Both the position numbers and the translations under genes were made by a program. A stretch of DNA of 64,000 bases from Codonopsis lanceolata. Its lineage: Eukaryota; Streptophyta; Magnoliopsida; Asterales; Campanulaceae. Every line of letters begins with the position of its first letter. The first letter of the stretch is position 1. Location of the stretch: the NCBI GenBank assembly GCA_013146195.2, contig CM028377.1, positions 37,453,632 to 37,517,631 on the forward strand, given 5' to 3'. Under the pieces are notes generated by a model, which had not been told where the DNA came from, did not search any database, and worked only from the letters and a program-made list of their open reading frames with translations. Below are positions 34,774 to 45,042 of this stretch, piece after piece.

Positions 34774-34996
34774 AAGCGGGCCGGTCGTGGTATACTAGTT
34801 CTGCAGAGGCTTATCGGTAATAAGTTCAAACTCAGTAGGGAGCCTTTCATAATAAGTGCCTCCGTCTATCATACCTAGGAAGTTGTCTCCTAGACATTTA
34901 TTAGAAACTCCTTTTATTGATCAGCATATTTACAGCACCTTTATTCTTGGCTAATTAGATTAACTTGCCTTTTAGACCTCCTTGGCTTGATCTGTT

Positions 34997-35920
34997 TCAA
35001 AAATTCTTGTGCCCGCCACCGTAATTACCTTCATTATCAATGAGATCCTGAATTGCACCTCTGAGTGAATAGCATTTGTCGGTAAGATGACCACTACAAC
35101 GGTGGTACTCACAATATTGGGCATGGTTCCAAGTGGCGGGTAAAGGTTTGGGTGGTTGGTAATTATCAATGGGTTTAAGTATCCCATGGGCCCACAGTGT
35201 TTGGAGTATTTCAGACCTTGGGGCAGGTAAATCATCATAGTGCTTTAGGATTACTTCCCTCCTTCTTCTTGGCTTGGGCAAACTACCAGATTGAGATTTG
35301 GTCAAGCAACTGGGTGGAGTTTTTTCTCTTGGGTAATATTGCACTGGGATTGGGTCACCTGGACTCTGGTTTAGGAGAGATTCTTTTCCCGGTACACAAA
35401 TTATTTCTTTTGGAATCCCTGGGGTGGATTGCTGGGAATAAGTATTTGAGGGATCAAGAAGAAGATAATTCTTTTGGTTATAATAGCAGGCATTTAGGTG
35501 AGGGAGGTTGGGGTTGATTTCTGGAGGATATGGGTTAGGATTATGGGTATTTGAAACTATACTTTCTTGGGCAATGTGATTATTATTTGGTTGATGGTTG
35601 GCACTTGGTTGCTTTCCGGAGGCTTGGAAAAGGATATTTTCTGAGGCATCGGGATGACTCATTTCAGGAAAGTAGGAAGTATTAGGAACATATTTCGGGA
35701 TTTTGATCTTTTGGGAGAAAATGGCAAGAGTTTCTGAGAAGCCTGCTAAAAGATCATTCGCCACCTGATTTGTTATTCTTTCCGCATGGACGTCCAATTC
35801 CTTCTTTAGCCAAGCCTCAAGTCCAGGAGGAGGTGCATACTCAGGAGTTTCTTTCTCTGGTTCCCAGCTGTTTCAATTGTTGCTAGCTTCCATCATTGCT
35901 TGTTTATTTTTAGCAGCCAT
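34997..35920 (-). pseudogene. gag of copy B, internally deleted
   Basis: The likely start ATG is at 35920-35918 (AAKNKQAMMEASNN), followed by a TGA at 35875-35873. A 266-residue frame to 34997 continues. Visible are the N-terminal YAPPPGLEAWLKKELD, a Pro/Asn/Gln-rich stretch, and near the end CEYHRCSGHLTDKCYSLRG, the zinc-finger-like motif of Tat gag, followed by IQDLID. The capsid core that should lie in the middle is not recognisable. Only about 220 bases separate gag from the RT linker, leaving no room for a protease. Confidence 0.8.
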
Positions 35921-36099
35921 TTTGCTTGGATTTGCGCCTTCTGAATTGATTATGCCCTTATCTGATCTGATACTGATACCCTCTGATCTGTTTTCTGAAC
36001 TTGTTTCCCGTATTAACCCACCAATACTATCTCTGCCTTTCCAAATTTGGGCTAGGTTTATGAGGAAAATTGGTTTGGAGGTATCAGAAGGCTAGCTGA

Positions 36100-36972
36100 A
36101 GGCTTTCTGGGCTTGGAGTACAGCGTGGCTTTATTAGTATTTTTTTATTTATTTATTTTTTATTTTCCTTACAAATGACCGGATAAGCACCCGCTTTATT
36201 TTGACAGACTCAAGACTTTTCCTGGAACAATGGATTCTTTCTTCAGAGTATAGGACCAACGTATTCCACCTGTCTTTCGACTTTCCAAGATCAGACTGAT
36301 CTCAGGCGAAGGGCCTATACTCTTTCCAGGATCCACCATTCGAAATTGATCTAGGTCGAGCATCAGAGAATAATAAATCAACCCCTGTGTAATTATTTAT
36401 TTTTTTATATGTGCAAAAACCCCTTTTTTCTATCATCATTTTTTTACTTGCGCATTTATTTATTTATTTATTTGATCTCATATTATTTTTTATTACAGGG
36501 GCTGACCCACGATTCAACAATGCAAAAACCGATCGGTCTTTAAAATGTCATGAGAATCTATAGGCTGGCCATGATGTAGGGCATCGGTTCGGAATATACT
36601 TATATGCGTGTGCGTGTGTGCGGTAACTAAAAAGCAGTAATTTTTTTTTTCAGATATAAAACATAAAATAAAACAGATATGGTATGTCTTGCTGTTATTT
36701 GTGGATTTTCTCGGCTTTTATAGTTTGAGCGCAAGAAAGCAAGCACATCACATCAAGAAATAGAAAGAAAAGCGGGGAATCTATCTATCCTTATTAATTA
36801 CAAATCGGTCATATTCCCAAAAATAAAACGGCAGAAATGAATGCAAATATGTACAAATTTGCGAAATGAAAATAATAAACATAACAAAATAAATATATAG
36901 GGCCGAAAATAAAGCAATATTAAAGATAAAGCCCCGGACCTTTTATTGTTGTGATGCCCGAAAATTTATTGC

Positions 36973-37003
<31 letters not shown>

Positions 37004-37258
37004 TGAAAACTTTTTATTTATTTATTTTTCTTTCTGAAAAATACATATATTTTTAACTATATCCGTAACAGTTTTCGAAACGAAACTGCTGCAAGATGGA
37101 GGATCATATCCACAAATATAAGACACGGATGTATAGGAACGCAATATTCAAATGCATAAATTAATATAACAAGCATACTTTGGCCAGAAACAAAGAAAAA
37201 CAAAAAAAGTTTTTTTTTTAATGAGTCTAGCCCTCCATTTTATTTAAAATAAAACGAT
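36100..37258 (-). other. 5' leader of copy B
   Basis: Non-coding sequence between the primer binding site and gag, with an (AT)n tract at about 36975-37003. I see no reading frame of note. Confidence 0.6.
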
Positions 37259-37277
37259 CTCCCCAGTAGAGTCGCCA
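37259..37277 (-). other. Primer binding site, Ogre/Tat type
   Basis: The - strand reads TGGCGACTCTACTGGGGAG one base after the LTR end. TGGCGACTC(T/C)… is the tRNA-Arg-type site described for Ogre-like elements. It establishes that the element is read on the - strand. Confidence 0.85.
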
Positions 37278-37278
37278 C

Positions 37279-39074
37279 TGTGGGTTCCCGGGACTTGCGC
37301 CCGTGCCTCGCGCGCCCTTGGATAGGGGTGCGCGTATGTGCGGATGTGGGACACCACTGCTCTCATTCCACTCTTCCTTGTTTAGGGTAAGACGAAATTA
37401 AAAGTGCGAGAGAAGTGTTGTCTAAGATAGTGCGTTTGAATACGTCTCGGTAACTTTCAGTGAATTTTTGGTCCATTATGGGAGCTTTGGGTTTTCTACA
37501 TCAAGTTATCCCTTGTTTAGGGGATACCAGGATATAGGAATACATCACCCTTTCATTCTCATTCTCCCTTTTTTAGGGGAAAACGGAAAAGTGCAAGAAA
37601 GGAGTGTTGCGAGGCCCCACTATGGATTTTATAAAAATAGCCTTATGGTCTATTTCGGATCACTATGGGTGCTTTGAGTTTCTTGCATCAAGTTATCCCT
37701 TGTTTAGGGGATACCCGGATATAGGAATACATCACCTTTTCATTCTCATTCTCCCTTTTTTAGGGGAAAACGGAAAAGTGCAAGAAAAGATGTTACGATG
37801 CCCCACTGGATTCAAAATGTTTTATAGAGTCGCCATCTTTATTTTGAGGAAGATATAAAGCAAAACCAAAAAAAGAAAAACCAGATATTGTAAAAACGTG
37901 TTCGGATGCTAAGTTACGAGTTGGGAAGGTGCTAGGCACCCAACTCGCCCTTTCAGTCTCAAAAATAGTTTTTGGCTAAAGTATGCTTTATGTTATATTT
38001 ATTTAGCAAATAAACAAAGCATTAAAAGACAGGAAATAAAAGCAAATACATCTGTGGCTACATTATTTACGGACTCGCAGCCGTCTCTTTACAAATAGTT
38101 ACAAATATACTTAAAAATATTTGGCCATAATAATAGCTCTTTTTAGTGCTATTTCCTAACTAAATCCGGGCAGCACAACGGCTTATATTTTTACATTGGG
38201 CCGGATGGAAAGTAGCACTTTTTACAAATAAAATTTTTAAAACTTACCTACTAGCGGACTAGGGTGTGCTCGCTCTGTCATTCAGGGAGAGAGAGTCTTT
38301 TTTTTTATGAAGTGGTGGGGGAATTTGGGCAGAATAACTGCTTCCGAAAGTTACTTTTTGCCTCGGGATCCAGGCAGAGTAATTGCTTATTTTGGTTGAT
38401 TTGTTTGCTTGAGGGAGTAAGAAATCGGGCAGAATAACGGCTTATTTCTGACTGATTTGGCCTTTTAATTCGGGCAGAGCAACTGCTCTTTCTGAGATTT
38501 TTGGACCAGGGAAATAGGTTGGAAACCTAGCTGGGGGCTAAGGCTCACTTTGACCGGTTGGTTTTAAGTTTGGAGGAGTTTTGGCAGGGTTTCGAGGCTT
38601 TAGGGAGATCACTCACTATCTCACGTCGCTCTCTATTTCTCCAGCGTAACAATGACGCGGAGTTTTTGAGGAAGAAAGGTATGTCTGAAAATGAACCCCG
38701 AAGGCTCTATTTATAGCCTGTAGAGAGGACACCGAAGGAATTACATTTTCTCTCTTCGTGCTTCATTCAGTTGTACAGAACGCCGGATAAATTGCACATT
38801 ACAGGAACTGTAGCACTTGGGATAGCACTATAGCACGAAATGGGAGCCACCCATTATGAAACTGGGTGCCACCCCCATTTTGAGTGTGGGTGGCGCTAGC
38901 TTTGGCCAAGTTGTTTCATTTTTTGCACTTTAACCCCTGCTTTTCACTATTTTGCACATCCTGCTTTGTCCTTTTGCATTTTCAACCCTGTAACTTGACA
39001 TTTGTTAAGTTTTAACAGGTCTTGATATTTCATGTCATGTTACATACCAGAGGTACGAAATTGGGGTGTCTACA
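37279..39074 (-). repeat. 5' LTR of copy B
   Basis: A 1796-bp repeat. It has the U3 GGCGCC-like block at 38841-38905, the TATA box at 38705-38714 and, near 37825, a second GAGTCGCCA (the complement of TGGCGACTC). Its right end cuts directly into a DUF7745-like reading frame of copy C. Confidence 0.92.
38705..38714 (-). promoter_or_regulatory. LTR TATA box (copy B, 5' LTR)
   Basis: CTATAAATAG on the - strand. It would start the genomic RNA about 30 bases downstream, near 38675. Confidence 0.75.
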
Positions 39075-39331
39075 CCACCATGCCGCAAAATTCCTCGATG
39101 GTGGGACACATCTCGTTCAGACAAAAATTAAACAGGTGGCTCTGTACCGACCAGAACCTAGAAGTTCCCTTCTGCATATCCCAGTTGATGAACAGGGTCC
39201 GCCATGACAATAGGCATCGGTACCCATAGATATGCTCAAACCACTCTCGCTCTTCTGCTTGCAAAGAAAGTACCTAGAAGTCCAGAGCATTTTCATAAAT
39301 TTGCATCTCCAAAGCTGTATGAACAGGACAT
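39075..39331 (-). pseudogene. DUF7745-like gene, N-terminal fragment (copy C)
   Basis: In - direction the ATG at 39331 is followed by a one-base frame shift, then CPVHTALEMQIYENALDF, a stop at about 39277, and REWFEHIYGYRCLLSWRT, NWDMQKGTSRFW, LNEMCPTIEEFCGMV. The frame is cut by the LTR at 39074; no continuation exists on the far side of copy B. Confidence 0.8.
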
Positions 39332-39446
39332 CTCCTAAACAAAAAATATATCTGATAAAAGGAGAGGGAGATCAAGCAAAGAGAAAACTCAAAGGAGCAG
39401 AGAAGGAAGGCATGTGGATGATGAAAATGTACGCTATCTTGGCCTC

Positions 39447-39593
39447 TTTTATACTGAAAAAATGAAGAAACAGACGAATTCTGAGCACAATGCATGAACA
39501 GTGACTGAAATAGTATTGCACAAAAGAAGCCTGGGGCGCCACCCATAGGCACTCCTAGCGCGGCGCCCACTTCCACTATGGGTGGCGCCAGGA
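39447..39593 (-). promoter_or_regulatory. Promoter of the DUF7745-like gene in copy C
   Basis: On the - strand CCTGGCGCCACCC, GAAGTGGGCGCC and TGGGTGGCGCC occur between 39593 and 39534. A TATAAAA follows at 39453-39447, 116 bases before the ATG. The arrangement repeats that of 28788-28932, including an upstream GGATACCAGGC. Confidence 0.6.
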
Positions 39594-40282
39594 TCCCACT
39601 ACTGTTCTCCCAAACTGCCTGGTATCCTAGTTTCGGGCTCCGACCGTTCCACTGCCATCTCTGTTTGATCACGAGAAATGAAAGAAAATGCCAGGGCTAT
39701 GCAAATAGCCTCGCCTGCAAATTGAAATATCAAGCACAGGAAGAGGCGGCTGCCTTTTCTTCCCCGTAGATTGCCGGAAAAGCCAGTTTAAAATCTGAAG
39801 GTGTATCTCTCTAAATCTCCACCCATAAACTGCAGCGTTCCGCTACCCCTAAATAATGATCTAGCTTTCTTTTATGCATGAAATAATTGAGTCTTTGCAT
39901 ATAATTCTTACATCATAAAATAATATTGCATTGCATTTAGAAATGTGTACAGAATCTGGTACATGAAAAAAAAGATGAGAAAAGCTAATAAATGTAGATA
40001 AATGGAGCTAATGACCGCGAGAAGATCTGCTCCTGCAAAGGTTACCACCCATGACTCGAGGGCCGGACCCGCCAATCCTGTACTCTCGTCCCCTCGCCCG
40101 AGCGTGACTCGATCCGTCGGTATCATCATCATCATCATCCTCATCCCGACGCCTAGTCTGCCATACATCATCATTTCCCCGACAAGTAAATTCGTCCAAA
40201 AGCCGCTGATATAGTTTGTTGATGCTAAAAAAGCCCCTCAACAACTTCTTGTACGAAAGCGCGTCAACCTGGAAAAGGTGTA

Positions 40283-40309
40283 ATATATATATATATATAT
40301 ATATATATA
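40283..40309. repeat. (AT)n microsatellite in PMD intron 3 (copy C)
   Basis: About 13 AT units, next to the exon 3 donor. Confidence 0.9.
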
Positions 40310-41689
40310 CCACACTCGCCTGCTCTGGCACTTGGAACTGTTCAGGGATGTTGACATCAGGCAAAACCTCCTCCACAAGTCTTCCATCACGGCGATACTG
40401 GAAGGTGGAGAAGTCCTCAGTAGGCACAAATAAATTAGATTGCGTGTCAGGAGCTGGACAAAAAGGCCTCGGTCTATCAAAGACGTCAGAAGCACGCCCA
40501 GCCGCAGTAGGGGCAGAATGGAGCATTGTCCCCAGAAACTCCTCATATGCCATCACATGATAATCACTCTGAGGCATAAGATATCTCGACAGGTACAGAT
40601 ACGTGTTCGGTAAGAAGTATGGGACTATCACCCAGGGAGGAGGTGTAGGAGGTCTCACTGGAAATGTTGGAAGCATAGAATGCTGATGGTTGACCCGTTC
40701 ACCTATATACAAGGAATCAACCATGAATCCATGATTGACACTATCAGTATCCGGCAACAGCTCATCTCCAGCGAAGTCATATATGGCCCCACCAGACCTC
40801 TCCAAGGAAATAAATGCATAGTGCCCGAGCTCGAACTGGCTATCCTATCTCGCATCATTATCGTATCCAAACAGTGGTCATCCCGATCTCGCCCCGCTCG
40901 GTTGGCATTCACGAACTCAACTAAAAAGGGTGGCATGTGAATGCGGCTACGCAATGGGCCCGGAGTAAAATGGAATGCTGAATAGGCCCAAACCTACAAG
41001 AAAAAAAAACAATCAGCAAAAAAAAAATGCTGACAAGACAAAAAAAGAGAGAAGAGAAGAAAAAAAATCAAAAGTAGGGAAAAGAAAGGATACCTCCCAA
41101 GCCGGAGCGAAGCCATTAAGGGTAGGCAAATCATTGCGATTTGCTCTATCCATGGAAGCGTAAAGCTCGGCCATGCATGCCTGCCCCCAGTCGTAGTCAA
41201 TAACATGGTCCAAATCCCGCAGACATCCCAGGAGAGAAACCCTCAAAGTGGTGGAGGAATTGGCAAAAAGCGATATCCAAAAAAAAAGAATAAAAACGCC
41301 CTGGCAACGTGAGCTACGGCCTCGCTATCATTTTCGTCAACTTGCCCGGCGTTTGCTAGAAGCCAACTCTTGATACTGCCAATATAGATCTCATCTGCAG
41401 TCTTGTATTCGGGCTCAAAGCCCAAGAGATTCCTCACCACATCGTGATGGTGCAGAAGAGTGTAATCAGGCTCCAAAGCCCGGCCAATGCTGGCAGAGAT
41501 GCCTATGATAGCAGCAAAATCACACGGGGTTAAAGTAGCTTTGCGGAAGGGACGAAAATCCCGCAGGAACTCGCTGAAGCCAGAGGACTCCACTAGAAGC
41601 TGTGCCGATGGAGGCATCAAATTATAAATGACTTAAACTTTGTCGCAGCTTGCCCGAACTCTGACCAAAGCCCTGCGCGTCTATGAAAA

Positions 41690-42960
41690 GAAAAGAAAAA
41701 AAAAGACAGGATCTTAGCATAAAAAAAGGGAGGGGGGGGGAGAAAGGTAAGTTCTTATCTTTTATAAAGCCCTTATGCATATCATTAAATTATGCCATGT
41801 CAAAAAAAAATATATATATATAGCATCTTTGCATTCAAAACAAAAACAAAAAAACAACAACAACAAATATGTATTGCATTCCTACATTCATTAAAAAAAA
41901 TGTTTTACAAGACAAAAAAAGAAAATAATGTTGCATACTTGTATTTTTAAAAAATAATAATAAAAAATAGTGAACTCTTGCATTCAAAATTTTTTTCCGC
42001 ATATTGTCCATGCATATATATTAAAAAGGTAGTCATCATAAAATGTTTGCATTTTGCATAGTTCATCAAAAGAGAAAATGTTTTGCATTAAGAAAAAAGA
42101 AAATATTGTAATCATACAAAAAAGAGAGAAAAAATGTTGCATTCTTGTAGTCAATAATAAAATGTTGCATTCCTGCAATTGAAAAAAAATGTGCTGCACC
42201 CTTACGTTCCATAAAATAATGTTGCATTTTTGTGATTCAAAAGAAAAGTGCGTTGCCTTTCTGCATTTAAAAAGAAGAGATACATGTGCATGTTCAAAAC
42301 AAAATATCCATGTAACATTTTAGCAAGCATTTAAAACCTTTACATGTTGCATTTGCATTTTCATGCATGAATCTAATAAAAATGATATGTCTGTGCATTA
42401 GTAATCCATCATTTGCATTTATTTTTCCAAATAATTGCATTTTGGCATTCGCTTGAGTAAAATGTTGCAAGTATTCAAAGGAAAGCATTTCTATTGCATT
42501 TGACATATATCTTTGCATTTGGCTCATAAAAATAATGATAAAAAAATAATAAAAAATAATTGTTGCATAAAGTATCTATGTTACATTTTGCATGCATCCA
42601 TTCAAAAATGCGTCCGAAAATATGTCTGAAAAAAATGTATCATGTATCCGAAATTGCATAAGCACGCATCATAAAAAATATTTTGAAACTCAAGCATGCA
42701 TCACATATAGTCAAATTTATCAGTTACATGAAATATGCATCGCAGAGTCAAATAGTGTCAATTGTTCAAGAATGCATCACATAATTTATATAGCATGGAT
42801 TTCACATTTTTGCTATGAATAATGGCCAAAGTGCATCATTTTAGCACATAAATTGCATGCATAAGCATCATAAGCAAGAACATGTATGCTCCAAAAGTCC
42901 AAAACAGTAAAGAAATCCGACAGATCTGAAAAATCAACCAAATGGGTTTGTAAGAAACTT
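41690..42960 (-). other. PMD intron 1 of copy C, TGCAT-rich
   Basis: AT-rich DNA crowded with TTGCATT and ATGCATC words, the counterpart of 25080-26440. No gene is seen. Confidence 0.7.
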
Positions 42961-43539
42961 ACAGCGGGAATCAGAAGATTTGACACGTGTGTGTGCCGAT
43001 CACGAAGGATGTTGCCCCAGTCATCCTTTCAAAAGAGATACTTGACGTGGTTTCAGACCAAGGGAGGAAGTTCCTTTCTTTCCTCGCCCGAATCCGGATA
43101 CATCGGCGTCTTTCCCTTCCGAGATCTTGAGGAGGAAGCCATCTGTTAAGCAAAACAAACAATTTGGCGGAAGAAAATCTATAAAAGGAGAAGAAATTAA
43201 AGAAAAATGAGCAACAACAATGGCAGAAAGGGAGAAAATGTCGAAGGAATAAAGAAGAAGGAAGAAAACGGATGAAGTGAGCTACTGCTCACTCTCTGCC
43301 GACACAAATGAAGAGATGAATTGGGAAGTTTCGCTTTCCCCCCCTCCGAAGTTCAAAGTTCGGCACAAAGGTCCTCAAGTTTCCCAAATTGCAAAATGAC
43401 CCTAAAAGCTTAATGGAAGTTTAACAAAGTTAGCTTTGTTAACAAAGGAATTGACGGTCGTCCATCAAAATTCAAAAGAAAGCTCATATCTCCAGCAGGA
43501 TAACCACAAGAAGGTCAGAAAAGCAGAAAAGCAGCAGCA

Positions 43540-44100
43540 GTGAAAGAAAAATACAACAGTAAAGGTAAAATCTCCAGTAGAAAAGAAAAAAAAAGTGCAG
43601 AAAAAAATGCAAAAGAAAAAAAATGCAGAAAGAAAAAAAATGCAAAAGGAAAAAAGGGGGGTGCAAAAAGAAGAAAAAAATGCAAAAGCAAGAAAGAAAA
43701 AAAATGCAACAAAAGAAAAGAAATGCAAAAGCAAGCAAGGAAAAATGCAAAAAAAAATGCAAGGAGAAAGTTTCAGCAAGCAAGAAAAAAAAAGAAAGAA
43801 AAAAAATGCAACAAAAGAAAAGAAATGCAAAAGCAAGCAAGGAAAAATGCAAAAAAAAAATGCAAGGAGAAAGTTTCAGCAAGCAAGAAAAAAAAATGCA
43901 ACAAAAGAAAAGAAATGCAAAAGCAATCAAGAAAAATGCAAGGAGAAAGTTCAGCAAGCAAGAAAATAAAAATGCAAAGAAAAGAAATGAAGAAAAAAGA
44001 AATGCAACAGCAAAAGAAAATCTCCAACAAGAATCAGAAATTCAGCAGCAAAAGAAAATCTCTAGCAAGAGTCAAAAAATTCAGCAGCAAAAAATTCAGC
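43540..44100 (+). repeat. Purine-rich tract with internal tandem units
   Basis: A/G-rich sequence built of AATGCAAAAG-like words. A unit of about 95 bp (ATGCAACAAAAGAAAAGAAA through GTTTCAGCAAGCAAG) repeats at about 43705, 43806 and 43898. Lys-rich frames through it are artefacts. It is the mirror-strand counterpart of 24175-24545. Confidence 0.85.
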
Positions 44101-45020
44101 AGTTTTTCTAAAAGGCTGCTGGTGTGTGTCCTTCCTTCCATATTTTGCAAACTTTTTGAAACGTTTTACAAATATAACAAATTGTTCATCTGAAAGAAAA
44201 TCGTTTTCACTTGAGGAAGTAGAAGGTTTGTTATCAACTGGAGTTTCTTCTTGTACCATGGCCAGCAAGGACACAGTTTTGAACTGTTTGTCCTGCTCTA
44301 GAGCTTGATTAACTTCGAGCTCGTAAACCTTTAAACTTGTGTAAAGACTACGGAAAGTCATTTTGTTTAAGTTTTTAGATTCTTTCATGGCAGTGGTCTT
44401 AACATGCCACAGACTACCTAGAGAGCCTAGAAATCTCATATTCATTTCCTTTTTGTCATAAGTTTTACCAAGAGAAAAACAACTATTTATTACCTCACTG
44501 AAGCGATCGTATGCTTGTCTCAAGGTTTCATTGGGATCCTTCTTGAAGGAGTCGAACTGCTGGATGAAAGTATACTTTCTATTGTCTCTTGTATCTTGGT
44601 CTCCTTCCAAGTATTCAACAAGAGCCTCCCACATTTTTTTGCAGAAGTACACCGGATCACTTGTTGCTAAGTGTTGGTGTCTAGTGAGCTAGTTATGATG
44701 TTGATGGCTTTGCTGTCTAGGTCTACTAGCTTTCTATCGTCCTCTGTCTATTCAGATTCTTCTTTGGATACTTCAGCAGGATTTCCAGTAATGGATGCCA
44801 GAAGATTTGTCTTCATTGGTATATGACGTCCTGCTAGTACGCATTTCCATAACCTGTTGTCAATCAAATTCATAAAACGTATTACCTTATCCTTTCAAAC
44901 ATCGAAATGGATTTCGTCCAATATTAGGACGTGGTTCACATTTGATGTAGGTAGCATGTAGTGTGTTTGTGCCATTGGATCGTGTCTCAAGAGTTTAATC
45001 TTGGAAAAACTAGTTTTCGA
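44101..45020 (-). pseudogene. Copia-type gag (UBN2-like), truncated
   Basis: On - the frame at 44652-44101 reads KKMWEALVEYLEGDQDTR, FDSFKKDPNETLRQAYDRF, FLGSLGSLWHVKTTAMKES and TFRSLYTSLKVYELEVNQAL. This is the helical gag domain found in plant Ty1/copia polyproteins. An upstream part in broken frames (RFMNLIDNRLWKCVLAG, KAINIITSSLD) extends it to about 45000. It is cut at about 44100 by the tract of copy C, so protease, integrase and RT are missing. Confidence 0.8.
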
Positions 45021-45032
45021 AGAGTTCAGGTT

Positions 45033-45040
45033 TGATACCA
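45033..45040 (-). other. Copia primer binding site
   Basis: TGGTATCA on the - strand, two bases from the LTR end GGGACTAACA. It shows that the gag at 44101-45020 belongs to this LTR. Confidence 0.8.
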
Positions 45041-45042
45041 AT

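Larger units (their letters stand above)
21538..39074 (-). mobile_element. Tat/Ogre-like Ty3/gypsy retrotransposon with two antisense genes (copy B)
   Basis: The two LTRs (21538-23330 and 37279-39074) start TGTAGACACCCC and end GGGAACCCACA on the - strand. Inside the right LTR lies TGGCGACTCTACTGGGGAG (complement of 37259-37277), the primer binding site typical of Ogre/Tat elements. The order on - is gag, RT, RNase H, a second archaeal-type RNase H, integrase. Then, on the opposite strand, come a DUF7745-like gene and a four-exon PMD gene, followed by pyrimidine-rich DNA and a tandem array. The dual RNase H and the long 3' region with extra antisense frames are known Tat features. Gag and pol carry stops and frameshifts. 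No target-site duplication is seen (GGAAG against CCACC), and by eye about 20 of the first 195 LTR positions differ, so it is old and rearranged. Confidence 0.92.
40000..43142 (-). pseudogene. Plant-mobile-domain gene, four exons, antisense (copy C)
   Basis: On the - strand exon 1 starts at 43142 (ASSSRSRKGKTPMYPDSGEE) and ends at about 42960 with an intact GTAAGT donor. Exon 2 starts near 41675 after TTTTCATAG and ends at about 41098. Exon 3 starts after TTGTAG near 40990 and ends near 40313. Exon 4 starts after a pyrimidine tract ending CAG near 40270 and ends at about 40005 with GGSGPRVMGG and a short tail. Exon 1 has stops at two Trp codons. Exon 2 lacks about 29 residues including the WGE signature (FRPFRK runs into TLTPCDFAAIIGIS) and is frameshifted in an A-run near 41280. 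Same protein family as 24897-28349. Confidence 0.75.
39075..44100 (+). mobile_element. Third Tat-lineage copy, 3' part only (copy C)
   Basis: The orientation is opposite to copy B. From left to right it holds the first third of the DUF7745-like gene (-), its promoter, the PMD gene (-) and the purine-rich tract that in B adjoins the tandem array. The left edge is the end of the LTR of copy B, exactly inside the frame (EEFCGMV). The right edge meets a Copia gag at about 44100. No LTR or pol of this copy remains in the window. Confidence 0.85.

Noticed and set aside
39022..39465. Plus-strand frames across the LTR end and the copy C gene start
   Set aside because: They lie opposite the better supported DUF7745-like frame and its 5' region and span the LTR boundary.
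43540..44193. Long Lys/Glu/Asn-rich frames on + (up to 217 codons) and Phe/Cys-rich frames on -
   Set aside because: They come from a purine-rich simple tract that holds repeated AATGCAAAAG words and is open in several frames on both strands.
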